Assembly: GCF_041679265.1 (NCBI RefSeq)
Contig: NZ_JBGFSM010000007.1
Span: 62,001-126,000 of the forward strand
Source of the DNA: Autumnicola sp041679265
GTDB taxonomy: Bacteria > Bacteroidota > Bacteroidia > Flavobacteriales > Flavobacteriaceae
Direction: 5' to 3'
DNA: 64,000 nucleotides
The notes under the pieces were generated by a model that ran no database searches, was not told the DNA's origin, and worked only from the letters and a program-made list of their open reading frames with translations. Position numbers and translations under genes: made by a program. Numbering within the stretch: position 1 is the stretch's first letter; each line of letters starts with the position of its first letter. Below are positions 18,683 to 27,100 of the stretch, one piece after another.

Positions 18683-19180
18683 ATGGACTTAATTACTCCT
18701 GAATTCGGTTTATTTTTCTGGCAGACTATCGTCTTCCTGATCCTGATTTTCTTAATGGCAAAATTTGCCTGGAATCCAATTTTAAATTCCGTAAGAAATA
18801 GGGAAGAATCCATTAATAACGCGCTTTCTTCAGCAGAAGATGCACGTAAGGAAATGCAAAACCTAAAGGCCGATAATGAGAAGCTTTTACAGGAAGCCCG
18901 TGCCGAGAGGGATGCGATTCTTAAAGAAGCACGCCAGCTAAAAGAAAAGGTTTTAGCCGATGCAGGCGAAGAGGCCCAGAAGAAAGCAGATAAAATTGTT
19001 TCCCAGGCCAAGGAAAGTATTGAGATGGAAAAAAGGGCGGCAATGGCCGATATCAAAAATCAGGTAGCCAGCCTTTCTATAGAAATCGCTGAGAAAGTGG
19101 TGCGAAAAGAATTATCAAGTAAGGAAAAACAACACCAGATGATTGATGATATGCTGGGTGATGTTACCACTTTAAATTAA
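18683..19180 (+). CDS. atpF: F0F1 ATP synthase subunit b
   Basis: 165 residues. One N-terminal membrane helix (about 7-26, FFWQTIVFLILIFLMAKFAW) is followed by a long charged coiled coil with many Ala, Glu and Lys (AEDARKEMQNLKADNEKLL), the peripheral stalk design of AtpF. It links subunit a to delta and alpha. Seven bases separate it from atpH. Confidence 0.95.
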   Translation: MDLITPEFGLFFWQTIVFLILIFLMAKFAWNPILNSVRNREESINNALSSAEDARKEMQNLKADNEKLLQEARAERDAILKEARQLKEKVLADAGEEAQKKADKIVSQAKESIEMEKRAAMADIKNQVASLSIEIAEKVVRKELSSKEKQHQMIDDMLGDVTTLN

Positions 19181-19187
19181 GTTAGCA

Positions 19188-19742
19188 ATGAAGGGAACAA
19201 GAGCTGCACAACGCTATGCGAAAGCCATAATTTCTTTGGCCAGAGACAAGAGAATGGCTGAAGAGGTGAAAAGCGATATGAGCGATATTTTAAAAACCAT
19301 TGCGGGTAGTGACGATCTAAAAAATCTCCTAAGCAGCCCCGTTGTTAAAAATAGCATTAAAAAAAATGCGTTGAAGGAAATCTTTAAAAGCAGTAATGCG
19401 GTAACTCTTGGAGCTTTTGATATTCTGCTTGAAAATAACCGTATCAATATATTAAATGCTGTTGCAAAGGAGTATTTAAAAATATATTATGGTACCAGCG
19501 GAATGCAGGAAGCCATAGTAACCACTGCAGTTGCTCTTAATAAAGAACTGGAAGAAAAAATTCAGAAGAAAATAAAAGAATTAACAGGAGCCGGAGCTAT
19601 CATTAAAAATGTTATTGATGATAGCATTATTGGCGGATTTATATTGAGAGTGGGAGATTTGCAATATGATGCAAGTATCGCGAGGAATCTCAATAACCTG
19701 AAAAGAGAATTTAAAGACAATACATTCGTTTCAAAAATTTAG
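19188..19742 (+). CDS. atpH: F1 ATP synthase subunit delta
   Basis: 184 residues. The start MKGTRAAQRYAKAIISLA and the C-terminal IIGGFILRVGDLQYDASI with a short helical tail are the OSCP/delta family signature. It joins the peripheral stalk to the top of the alpha subunits. Gene order b-delta-alpha-gamma is standard. Confidence 0.95.
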   Translation: MKGTRAAQRYAKAIISLARDKRMAEEVKSDMSDILKTIAGSDDLKNLLSSPVVKNSIKKNALKEIFKSSNAVTLGAFDILLENNRINILNAVAKEYLKIYYGTSGMQEAIVTTAVALNKELEEKIQKKIKELTGAGAIIKNVIDDSIIGGFILRVGDLQYDASIARNLNNLKREFKDNTFVSKI

Positions 19743-19784
19743 AAAATTTACGCAATTGGGCGTGTTATTATATAACAAGTAATT

Positions 19785-21368
19785 ATGGCAGAAGTAAATC
19801 CTGCTGAAGTATCAGCAATATTAAAGAAGCAATTATCGGGTTTTGAGGCAGAAGCCTCTCTGGACGAAGTTGGAACCGTGCTTACCATTGGGGATGGGAT
19901 CGCAAACGTTTATGGCCTTGCTAACGCACAATATGGAGAACTGGTTCAGTTTGAAGAAGGACTGGAGGGAATTGTATTAAATCTTGAAGAAGATAATGTT
20001 GGGGTAGTACTTTTAGGTTCCTACAAGCATGTAAAAGAAGGTTCTGTAGTAAAAAGAACCCGGCGTATCGCCTCAATTAATGTTGGGGAAGGTATTGTTG
20101 GCCGCGTGGTAGATACCCTTGGTAATCCTATTGACGGGAAAGGTGCTATTGAAGGAGAAACTTTTGAGATGCCTTTGGAGCGTAAAGCTCCCGGGGTAAT
20201 TTACCGGGAGCCGGTTACGGAGCCGCTTCAAACAGGGATCAAGTCTATAGATGCAATGGTGCCAGTGGGAAGGGGTCAGCGTGAGCTTGTAATTGGTGAC
20301 CGCCAAACGGGTAAAACTACTGTTTGTATTGATACCATTCTAAACCAGAAAGAATTTTACGATGCCGGTGAGCCGGTATATTGTATATACGTGGCCATTG
20401 GGCAGAAGGCTTCTACAGTGGCAGGAATTGCCAAGGTACTTGAAGATAAGGGAGCTTTAGCTTACACCACAATAGTTGCGGCAAATGCATCAGATCCTGC
20501 GCCAATGCAAATTTATGCTCCGTTTGCCGGTGCTGCTATTGGTGAATATTTTAGAGATACCGGCCGTCCGGCACTTATTGTTTATGATGATTTGTCTAAA
20601 CAGGCGGTAGCTTACCGTGAGGTTTCTCTTTTGCTTCGTCGTCCACCGGGGCGTGAGGCCTATCCTGGGGATGTTTTCTTCCTTCACTCAAGATTACTTG
20701 AGCGTGCGGCAAAAGTTATTGATAATGATAAAATTGCCAGCCAGATGAATGACCTTCCTGATGTGCTAAAGGACAAAGTAAAAGGAGGAGGTTCGTTAAC
20801 CGCGCTTCCGCTTATTGAAACACAGGCAGGAGACGTTTCGGCATATATCCCTACCAACGTAATTTCGATTACTGACGGGCAGATTTTTCTTACTTCAGAT
20901 TTATTTAACTCAGGGGTGCGTCCTGCCATTAACGTAGGTATTTCGGTATCCCGTGTGGGTGGTAACGCGCAGATTAAATCAATGAAAAAAGTTGCGGGTA
21001 CCCTTAAACTGGACCAGGCACAGTTTCGGGAACTGGAGGCGTTTGCCAAATTCGGTTCAGATCTTGATCCGGCTACCATGAACGTGATTGAAAAAGGGAA
21101 AAGAAACGTGGAGATTCTTAAGCAGGGACAAAACGATCCTTATCCGGTAGAAAACCAGATCGCGATTATCTTTGCAGGTTCTAAAAACCTTCTTAGAGAT
21201 GTTCCTGTGGATAAAGTAAAGGAGTTTGAAAGAGATTATCTGGAATATCTAAATGCAAAGCATAGAAATGTTTTAGACACGCTGAAGGCTGGAAAATTAA
21301 CTGATGAAGTTACAGATACTTTAGCTTCAGTAGCAAAAGAGCTTTCAGCGAAATATAAGAACAATTAA
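19785..21368 (+). CDS. atpA: F1 ATP synthase subunit alpha
   Basis: 527 residues. Walker A GDRQTGKTTV, the arginine-finger region VSISRVGGNAQ and the signature LIVYDDLSKQAVAYREVSL followed by RRPPGREAYPGD are all intact. Forms the alpha3beta3 hexamer with beta, whose gene (with epsilon) is not in this window, as is normal for Bacteroidetes. The TAA stop lies at the edge of the heptamer array that begins the inserted cassette. Confidence 0.98.
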   Translation: MAEVNPAEVSAILKKQLSGFEAEASLDEVGTVLTIGDGIANVYGLANAQYGELVQFEEGLEGIVLNLEEDNVGVVLLGSYKHVKEGSVVKRTRRIASINVGEGIVGRVVDTLGNPIDGKGAIEGETFEMPLERKAPGVIYREPVTEPLQTGIKSIDAMVPVGRGQRELVIGDRQTGKTTVCIDTILNQKEFYDAGEPVYCIYVAIGQKASTVAGIAKVLEDKGALAYTTIVAANASDPAPMQIYAPFAGAAIGEYFRDTGRPALIVYDDLSKQAVAYREVSLLLRRPPGREAYPGDVFFLHSRLLERAAKVIDNDKIASQMNDLPDVLKDKVKGGGSLTALPLIETQAGDVSAYIPTNVISITDGQIFLTSDLFNSGVRPAINVGISVSRVGGNAQIKSMKKVAGTLKLDQAQFRELEAFAKFGSDLDPATMNVIEKGKRNVEILKQGQNDPYPVENQIAIIFAGSKNLLRDVPVDKVKEFERDYLEYLNAKHRNVLDTLKAGKLTDEVTDTLASVAKELSAKYKNN

Positions 21369-21401
21369 GAGTTAGGAGTTCAGAGTTATAAGTTCTTATA
21401 A
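21367..21401. repeat. Left heptamer array of the atpA-atpG cassette
   Basis: Five consecutive 7-bp units; four follow the pattern NNRAGTT (units at 21367, 21374, 21381 and 21388). The array starts within the atpA stop codon and ends 13 bases before the pseudogene start. The inverted partner lies at 21743-21777. Confidence 0.75.
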
Positions 21402-21413
21402 AATTGGTTGCTG

Positions 21414-21751
21414 ATGTCTAAGATGAGCGAGAGCCCGATTAGGATTAAAAGTTTTGCTTTTGCTGTTGACATTGTACAATTTTCAAAAACTCTGAAGACT
21501 GATAAAGAGTATGAGTTGGCATCCCAGCTAATGCGGTCAGGTACTAGTATCGGTGCAAATGTTAGGGAAGCTCAAAGAGACGTAAGTCTTAAGATTTTAA
21601 AAATAAATTTGGAATTGCTCTTAAAGAAGCTGAAGAAACCCAGTATTGGCTGGAACTCATTGACGCTAGCATAAGAGAGGTTCCTGAAGATTTGAAAATG
21701 AAGTGTGAATAGTTAATCAAAATTTTAGTTGCAATAATTAAAAACTCTTAA
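21414..21751 (+). pseudogene. Broken four-helix-bundle (S23/IVP family) gene between atpA and atpG
   Basis: The first 60 residues (ELASQLMRSGTSIGANVREA) are clearly of the 23S-rRNA-intervening-sequence four-helix-bundle family. At about 21593 one G is missing from an expected AAGGAT: restoring it changes the frame and gives KDFKNKFGIALKEAEETQYW, exactly the family sequence. The restored frame then meets TAG at 21710, where GAG or CAG would be expected, before continuing LIKILVAIIKNS to a TAA at 21749. So two independent lesions are present. It is co-directional with the atp genes. Confidence 0.88.
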
Positions 21752-21777
21752 CTCATCACTCGGAATTCATAATTATT
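21743..21777. repeat. Right heptamer array of the atpA-atpG cassette (inverted)
   Basis: Five 7-bp units of the pattern AAYTCNN (AACTCTT at 21743, AACTCAT at 21750, then CACTCGG, AATTCAT and AATTATT), the reverse complement of the NNGAGTT units on the left. It overlaps the end of the pseudogene and stops 4 bases before the atpG start codon. Confidence 0.75.
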
Positions 21778-21781
21778 AAGA

Positions 21782-22642
21782 ATGGCAAACTTAAAAGAAT
21801 TACGTAGCAGGATTACCTCGGTTTCTTCAACCATGCAGATCACCAGCGCCATGAAAATGGTTTCTGCTGCAAAGTTGAGCAAAGCCCAGGACGCCATTGA
21901 GGCAATGCGTCCTTATTCTGAAAAGTTAACCCAGCTTTTGCAGGATCTTAGTGCCACACTGGATGATGATTCTAGCAGCAAATTTGCTGAAGAAAGAGAA
22001 GTGAAAAATGTATTAATTGTCGCCATTTCTTCCAACAGGGGGTTGGCCGGTGCATTTAACACTAATATTATCAAAGCGGTGAGGCAAAGGGCTAAAGAGA
22101 AACATCCTGGTAAAAATGTTGAATTTTACACTATTGGTAAAAAAGCCAATGATATTCTTAGGAAGAACTTCTCAATTTATAAGAATAATAATGGGATTTA
22201 CGATGATTTAAATTTTGATCATGTTGCTGAAATTGCCGAAGAATTAATGCAGTTGTTCCTTGACGGCAAGTACGACAAAATAGAAATTGTTTACAATCAG
22301 TTTAAAAATGCGGCTACGCAAATTGTAACTGAAGAGCAGTTCCTGCCAATTCCAAAGTTTGAAGGAGAGACCAATAAACAGCTGGATTATATTTTTGAAC
22401 CCTCCAAAATTGAAATTGTAAGGGAATTGATTCCGAAATCCCTGAAAATGCAGCTTTATAAAGCATTGCGCGATTCTTTTGCTTCTGAGCACGGAGCGAG
22501 AATGACCGCCATGCACAAAGCTACTGAGAATGCCACAGAGCTTCGGGATGATCTTAAACTTACCTACAACAAAGCGCGTCAGGCTTCCATCACCAACGAG
22601 ATCTTAGAAATTGTTGGAGGTGCCGAGGCACTGAGCAATTAG
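21782..22642 (+). CDS. atpG: F1 ATP synthase subunit gamma
   Basis: 286 residues. The N-terminal helix LKELRSRITSVSSTMQITSAMKMVSAAKL and the C-terminal KLTYNKARQASITNEILEIVGGAEAL are the conserved rotor-shaft helices of gamma. It is separated from atpA by the four-helix-bundle cassette rather than lying directly after it. Its last five codons and stop form the first 18 bases of a 51-bp tandem repeat that extends downstream. Confidence 0.97.
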   Translation: MANLKELRSRITSVSSTMQITSAMKMVSAAKLSKAQDAIEAMRPYSEKLTQLLQDLSATLDDDSSSKFAEEREVKNVLIVAISSNRGLAGAFNTNIIKAVRQRAKEKHPGKNVEFYTIGKKANDILRKNFSIYKNNNGIYDDLNFDHVAEIAEELMQLFLDGKYDKIEIVYNQFKNAATQIVTEEQFLPIPKFEGETNKQLDYIFEPSKIEIVRELIPKSLKMQLYKALRDSFASEHGARMTAMHKATENATELRDDLKLTYNKARQASITNEILEIVGGAEALSN

Positions 22643-22773
22643 ACGCAGCGTAGCGGAGTCAAATTTCTCCATCGCGAGGCACTGAGCAATTAGACGCGGC
22701 GTAGCGGAGTCAAATTTCTCCATCGCGAGGCACTGAGCAATTAGACGCAGTATAACGGAGTCAAATTTCTCCA
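22625..22773. repeat. 51-bp tandem repeat, nearly three copies, starting in the atpG tail
   Basis: Units begin at 22625, 22676 and 22727 with GAGGCACTGAGCAATTAG and continue to GGAGTCAAATTTCTCC. The first two differ at one base, the third at several, and the third stops short. Each copy contains the last five codons and the stop codon of atpG, so extra copies leave the protein unchanged. The stretch 22643-22946 holds no gene; it contains this array, a hairpin repeat and a terminator. Confidence 0.9.
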
Positions 22774-22786
22774 GCACTAATTCGCT

Positions 22787-22829
22787 CCTTCCCTTTCAAG
22801 GGAAGGTGGCCCGAGAGGGGCGGAAGGGT
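22787..22829. repeat. Palindromic intergenic repeat unit
   Basis: CCTTCCCTT and AAGGGAAGG (22787-22806) form a 9-bp perfect inverted repeat with a 2-base centre, followed by GCCC/GGGC and another GGAAGG. It looks like the dispersed hairpin repeats I recall from flavobacterial genomes; no second copy is in this window. Confidence 0.5.
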
Positions 22830-22866
22830 TAGAAGTAGCCAACCGTCAAATTCAATAATACAAAAG

Positions 22867-22895
22867 AAACCCGCGGCCAAAAGTTGTGGGTTTTT
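22867..22895 (+). terminator. Rho-independent terminator after atpG
   Basis: AAACCC (22867) pairs with GGGTTT (22888), extended inward by G-U and C-G pairs around an AAAA loop, and is followed by a T run. It would end the ATP synthase transcript before the lipoprotein gene. Confidence 0.65.
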
Positions 22896-22946
22896 CTTTG
22901 GCATCTGTTTTGCTTTCTTAGTTTAAAATCAATAAGATTATATATC

Positions 22947-23390
22947 ATGAAGCACGTTTACTTTCTTTTTAGCAGCATTTTTATTTTCAGCCTTTTCACT
23001 AATTGCGGCAGCAACAAAAATCTTCAGGAAAAGGCCCCGGCGCAGTTTGGTGATGCCTATACCATCTTAAACGGGCAGTCTTTATCGTTACATATTCCTG
23101 TGGTAAACATCCAGGAGAACCAGGTCTCTCTTGAAAGTGTTTACTTTCGAGGGATGAAGTCTCCGCTTAAACAAAATGAGCAAATCCCGGGAGAATATGT
23201 GGCCAGATTCAACACCAAAGACCCTGCTATGGTAATGAGCAGTGACCCAAAAGAAGAATACGGGAATAAGCCACCACAAAAACCGGAAAAAAGCCCGGTA
23301 AAGCTGGAAAATAATGAAGCCCTGCTGGTTTTTGTCCAAAATGCAGCTACAAAGTTCTACAAACTGGAAGGAATTGTGGAAAAGGATTAA
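22947..23390 (+). CDS. Predicted lipoprotein of unknown function
   Basis: 147 residues from the ATG at 22947; the frame is open 63 bases further upstream, but that part overlaps the atp terminator and has no ATG. A lipoprotein signal with lipobox LFTNC (Cys about 20) is followed by a small, probably beta-rich domain (VVNIQENQVSLESVYFRG) and a Pro/Lys-rich stretch GNKPPQKPEKSPVK. No recognised family. It lies alone between the atp operon and the flippase gene. Confidence 0.7.
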   Translation: MKHVYFLFSSIFIFSLFTNCGSNKNLQEKAPAQFGDAYTILNGQSLSLHIPVVNIQENQVSLESVYFRGMKSPLKQNEQIPGEYVARFNTKDPAMVMSSDPKEEYGNKPPQKPEKSPVKLENNEALLVFVQNAATKFYKLEGIVEKD

Positions 23391-23449
23391 TTCCAGGCGC
23401 CATTACTTCTGATTTATTCAGATATTTGTAAGAAATCAAGGCATTCCCA

Positions 23450-24901
23450 TTGGGTACTTTCAAAAAATTATTTCAACATACTTTTCTTTACGGGCTGGCC
23501 ACGGTGCTGCCAAGAATGCTTAATTTTATATTAGTACCCCTGTATACCGATGTTTTACCGATGGAAGAATATGGGGAAATTTCGGTGATATTCGCTTATT
23601 TTGTACTCTTTAATGTGATCCTGGCTTATGGTATGGAAACCGCCTTTTTCAGGTTTTATAACAAATCTGAAAACCGGGAAAGCGTTTTAAGCACCTCTGC
23701 CTTGTCCCTGCTGGGAACTTCGGTTTTATTTCTGGCACTTGCATTTCTTGTCCGGTCTTATGTTTCACACCTCATAAATATTCCGCTTAAATATATAAAT
23801 CTGGCGATCTGGATCTTATTCCTGGATGCGCTGGTTATTATTCCTTTTTCATGGCTTAGAGCTACAGAAAAGCCATTAAAATACGCGATCATTAAAATAC
23901 TTAATGTCGCCATCAATCTGGGATTGAACGTTTTTTTTCTTATTTATCTGGAAGACCTGGCAAGGGAATCTTCCATTTTCGCATCGATATATCGTCCCAA
24001 TTTCGAGATATCTTATGTTTTTATTTCAAATCTCATTGCCAGTGCGGTGACCTTAGTTTTAATGTTATCTTTTTATCTTAAGATTAGTTTTACCTTTAAT
24101 AAGCTGTTGTGGAAAAAGATGCTGGCCTACGCCGTTCCGGTATTAATTGCCGGGATTGCTTTTTCAATTAATGAGGTTTTTGATCGGATTATTCTGGATA
24201 GAATGCTTCCGGCAGATATCGCCAAAGCAAAAATTGGAGCCTATTCTGCCTGCTATAAACTGGCACTTTTTATGACGCTTTTCTCCACGGCTTTCCGTTT
24301 GGGAATAGAACCTTTCTTTTTTAGCCATGCTTCTTCAAAAAATGCGCCTAAAACCTATGCTCAAATTACTAATTATTTTACCATCTTTGGCAGTATTATC
24401 TTAATAGCTGTGCTTGTTTTTTCAGATTTATTAAAGCGGCTGCTCATTCAAAATTCAGAGTATTGGGAGGCGATGAAAATCCTTCCGCTAATCCTGCTTG
24501 CCAACCTGTTTTTAGGGATTTACCATAACCTCTCTGTATGGTACAAAATTACCGACAGGACTAAATTTGGCGGATTCATTTCTATAGGAGGTGCCATTGT
24601 CACTATTCTTCTTAATGTGCTGCTCATCCCAGGGATTGGCTATATGGGTTCTGCCATCGCAACGCTTGCGGCTTATGGCGTGATGATGTTCCTTTCTTAT
24701 TTCTACGGAAGAAAATATTATCCAATTCCATACAATCTCAAGAAAACATTAGGTTTCTTATGCCTGTCAATTTTATTATCTTCCGTATCATTTTATATAT
24801 TTCCCGGAAATTATTTAGTGGGAATCCCGTTATTGATACTGTTTATAGGAATAGTGTATTTTTCAGAAAAAAATCAAATTCAACAAATCATTCAATCATA
24901 G
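23450..24901 (+). CDS. Polysaccharide flippase (Wzx/MATE-like)
   Basis: 483 residues with about 12-14 membrane segments. The start FQHTFLYGLATVLPRMLNFILVP and the PLYTDVLPMEEYGEISVIFAYF segment match oligosaccharide flippases of the MOP superfamily, which move lipid-linked glycans across the inner membrane. The start is TTG at 23450, the only candidate before the first conserved helix. dut follows after 3 bases. Confidence 0.88.
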   Translation: MGTFKKLFQHTFLYGLATVLPRMLNFILVPLYTDVLPMEEYGEISVIFAYFVLFNVILAYGMETAFFRFYNKSENRESVLSTSALSLLGTSVLFLALAFLVRSYVSHLINIPLKYINLAIWILFLDALVIIPFSWLRATEKPLKYAIIKILNVAINLGLNVFFLIYLEDLARESSIFASIYRPNFEISYVFISNLIASAVTLVLMLSFYLKISFTFNKLLWKKMLAYAVPVLIAGIAFSINEVFDRIILDRMLPADIAKAKIGAYSACYKLALFMTLFSTAFRLGIEPFFFSHASSKNAPKTYAQITNYFTIFGSIILIAVLVFSDLLKRLLIQNSEYWEAMKILPLILLANLFLGIYHNLSVWYKITDRTKFGGFISIGGAIVTILLNVLLIPGIGYMGSAIATLAAYGVMMFLSYFYGRKYYPIPYNLKKTLGFLCLSILLSSVSFYIFPGNYLVGIPLLILFIGIVYFSEKNQIQQIIQS

Positions 24902-24904
24902 TTT

Positions 24905-25339
24905 ATGAAAATCAAAATTATCAACAAATCTGAACATAAACTGCCGCATTACGAGACCGAAGCTTCGGCGGGAATGGACCTTAGGGCAAATATTTCCGAA
25001 GAAATCACTTTAAAACCTTTGGAGAGAGCAATAGTAAAAACGGGGCTTTTTATAGAATTACCTGTGGGTTATGAAGCCCAGGTAAGGCCAAGAAGCGGCC
25101 TGGCTGCCAAAAAAGGAATTACCGTTCTAAACGCACCCGGTACCATAGATGCAGATTATCGTGGCGAGATTGGAGTAATTCTTGTGAACCTTTCCAATGA
25201 AGAATATACTATTGTAAATGGAGAGCGCGTGGCACAGATGGTTATTGCCAAACACGAACATATTTCCTGGGAAGAAGTAGATATTCTTGGAGAAACCTCC
25301 CGGGGTGCAGGAGGTTTTGGAAGCACAGGGCATCAATAG
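24905..25339 (+). CDS. dut: dUTP diphosphatase
   Basis: 144 residues, trimeric dUTPase type. The five motifs are present: AGMDLRAN, PRSGLAAKKG, GTIDADYRGEIGVI with the catalytic Asp, RVAQMVI and the C-terminal RGAGGFGSTG. It hydrolyses dUTP to dUMP to keep uracil out of DNA. Part of a tight + strand run with the flippase and the next two genes. Confidence 0.97.
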   Translation: MKIKIINKSEHKLPHYETEASAGMDLRANISEEITLKPLERAIVKTGLFIELPVGYEAQVRPRSGLAAKKGITVLNAPGTIDADYRGEIGVILVNLSNEEYTIVNGERVAQMVIAKHEHISWEEVDILGETSRGAGGFGSTGHQ

Positions 25340-25360
25340 GCAAATTACAATACTTACTTG

Positions 25361-25990
25361 ATGAAGTTTGATAAAGAGTTTAAAGAAGCTATTAGTCATC
25401 TTCCCGATAAGGAGAAAGATAAACTGATTTTGCGCTTGCTAAAAAAAGATTTGATGCTGGCTAACCGGCTGCATTTTAAATTGGTAAATACTGAAAGTGT
25501 AGAAGATCAGCGTGAAAAAATGGAGAACAGGATTATTGAAAGGGCTAAGCAGATGCAGAAATCTTTTTATTCTGTAGGATACCTTAATATGGATGTTCGA
25601 TTTTTAAGTGGGGATATCACTGAACATGTAAAAATTACAAAAGATAAATTTGGGGAAGCCAGCCTAAACCTGTTAATGCTAATTGAAGTTTTAAAACAAA
25701 ACAAGGAGAATATACTATCGGCAACTCCTGGAAAAGCAAGAAAATTTTGTGTTGCGGTAGTGGCCAGGGTTTTTAAAATAATGCTTCTTATTCAAAAATT
25801 GCATAGTGATTATATGCTGGAATTTAAAGAAGATCTTAAAGAGTTGGGTAATTTAATAGGAGATAACCCATATCTCATGAAAGCGGCAATTAATAACGGG
25901 CTCGATGTAAACTGGCTTATACAGAGCGAAATCCCGGAAGATATTGTAGCAATGCATAAAGACCTTAGAGCCAGGGGTTATTTAAAATAG
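25361..25990 (+). CDS. Conserved hypothetical protein between dut and the nucleotidyltransferase
   Basis: 209 residues, soluble, strongly helical and Lys/Glu rich (FDKEFKEAISHLPDKEKDKLIL; ENRIIERAKQMQKS). Relatives in this gene order exist in other flavobacteria as far as I recall, without function. A TTG one codon upstream (25358) could also start it. No motif of a nuclease, DNA-binding or regulatory family is evident to me. Confidence 0.7.
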   Translation: MKFDKEFKEAISHLPDKEKDKLILRLLKKDLMLANRLHFKLVNTESVEDQREKMENRIIERAKQMQKSFYSVGYLNMDVRFLSGDITEHVKITKDKFGEASLNLLMLIEVLKQNKENILSATPGKARKFCVAVVARVFKIMLLIQKLHSDYMLEFKEDLKELGNLIGDNPYLMKAAINNGLDVNWLIQSEIPEDIVAMHKDLRARGYLK

Positions 25991-26014
25991 AAATAGTAAA
26001 TAAAAAAAATTAAA

Positions 26015-27025
26015 ATGAAAATTATCGTACCAATGGCAGGCCGTGGATCAAGGCTTCGCCCTCATACTTTAACCGTTCCAAAACCATTAATTCCCATTGC
26101 GGGCAAACCTATTGTACACCGGCTGGTAGAAGATATTGCCGAAGTACTGGATGAGCAAATAGACGAAGTTGCCTTTATTATTGGTGAAGATTTTGGAGAG
26201 AAAGTGGAAAGCGATCTCAAAAATATAGCGGAAAGCCTTGGTGCAAAAAGCAGCATTTACTATCAGGATAAGCCGCTGGGCACCGGCCACGCGATTATGT
26301 GTGCCAAGGACTCGCTTGGCGGCCCTGCAGTGGTTGCTTATGCCGATACCCTTTTTAAAGCCGATTTTACGTTAGACAAAGAGGCCGACGGCGTGATTTG
26401 GGTAAAGCAGGTGGAAAATCCCAGTGCGTATGGGGTAGTGAAACTCAACGAAAAACGGGAAATTACAGATCTTGTGGAAAAACCCCAGGAGCAGGTTTCA
26501 GATCTGGCGGTAATTGGTATTTATTATTTTAAAGATGTTGCCGTGCTTAAAAAGGAGTTGCAGGGTGTGCTGGATAACAATATAATTCGCGGTGGCGAGT
26601 ACCAAATAAACGATGGGATTGAAGCCATGAAACAAAAAGGCATGCGGTTTGTTCCTGGAAAAGTGGATGAATGGATGGACTGCGGAAACAAAAACGTAAC
26701 CGTGGAAACCAACGGCAGGATGCTTAACTTTTTGCATCAGGATGGCAAAAAGCTGATGTCCGATTCAGTTAAAATTGTGGATTCTGAAATTACCGAACCA
26801 TGCTACATTGGGGAAAATGTAGAGCTGAAAAATGCCAAAATTGGCCCTAATGTATCTATAGGGAACGGTACAAAAATTGAAAATTCAGAAATTAAAAACA
26901 GCCTTATCCAGACTTTTGCCGAAGTTAAAAATGCCAAACTGGATAACGCCATGATTGGAAATTTTGCCCGTTTTGACGGCGAATTTAAGGAGATAAGCAT
27001 TGGGGATTATTCTGTGTTGGAATAA
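26015..27025 (+). CDS. Sugar-phosphate nucleotidyltransferase
   Basis: 336 residues. MAGRGSRLRPHTLTVPKP (GxGxRLxPxTxxxPKP) is the nucleotide-binding signature of glucose-1-phosphate thymidylyl/uridylyltransferases; Lys in GKPIV and VVAYADTLF (the metal Asp) follow. The C-terminal ~90 residues (KNAKIGPNVSIGNGTKIENS) form a left-handed beta-helix of hexapeptides. It makes an NDP-sugar for glycan synthesis; the sugar is not clear. Confidence 0.9.
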   Translation: MKIIVPMAGRGSRLRPHTLTVPKPLIPIAGKPIVHRLVEDIAEVLDEQIDEVAFIIGEDFGEKVESDLKNIAESLGAKSSIYYQDKPLGTGHAIMCAKDSLGGPAVVAYADTLFKADFTLDKEADGVIWVKQVENPSAYGVVKLNEKREITDLVEKPQEQVSDLAVIGIYYFKDVAVLKKELQGVLDNNIIRGGEYQINDGIEAMKQKGMRFVPGKVDEWMDCGNKNVTVETNGRMLNFLHQDGKKLMSDSVKIVDSEITEPCYIGENVELKNAKIGPNVSIGNGTKIENSEIKNSLIQTFAEVKNAKLDNAMIGNFARFDGEFKEISIGDYSVLE

Positions 27026-27100
27026 TCTTCTGTTTTACATACACGCAGGCTTTCAAAAGCTGTAAGGAATATAGAGGAAGAGGAAGATTGGTTGGATAAA

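Noticed and set aside
22625..22773. CRISPR-like direct repeats after atpG
   Set aside because: The 51-bp units are head-to-tail with no spacers and include coding sequence of atpG.
27026..27100. Upstream in-frame extension of the TPR protein, with many charged codons
   Set aside because: No ATG is present and the signal peptide begins at the ATG at 27101.
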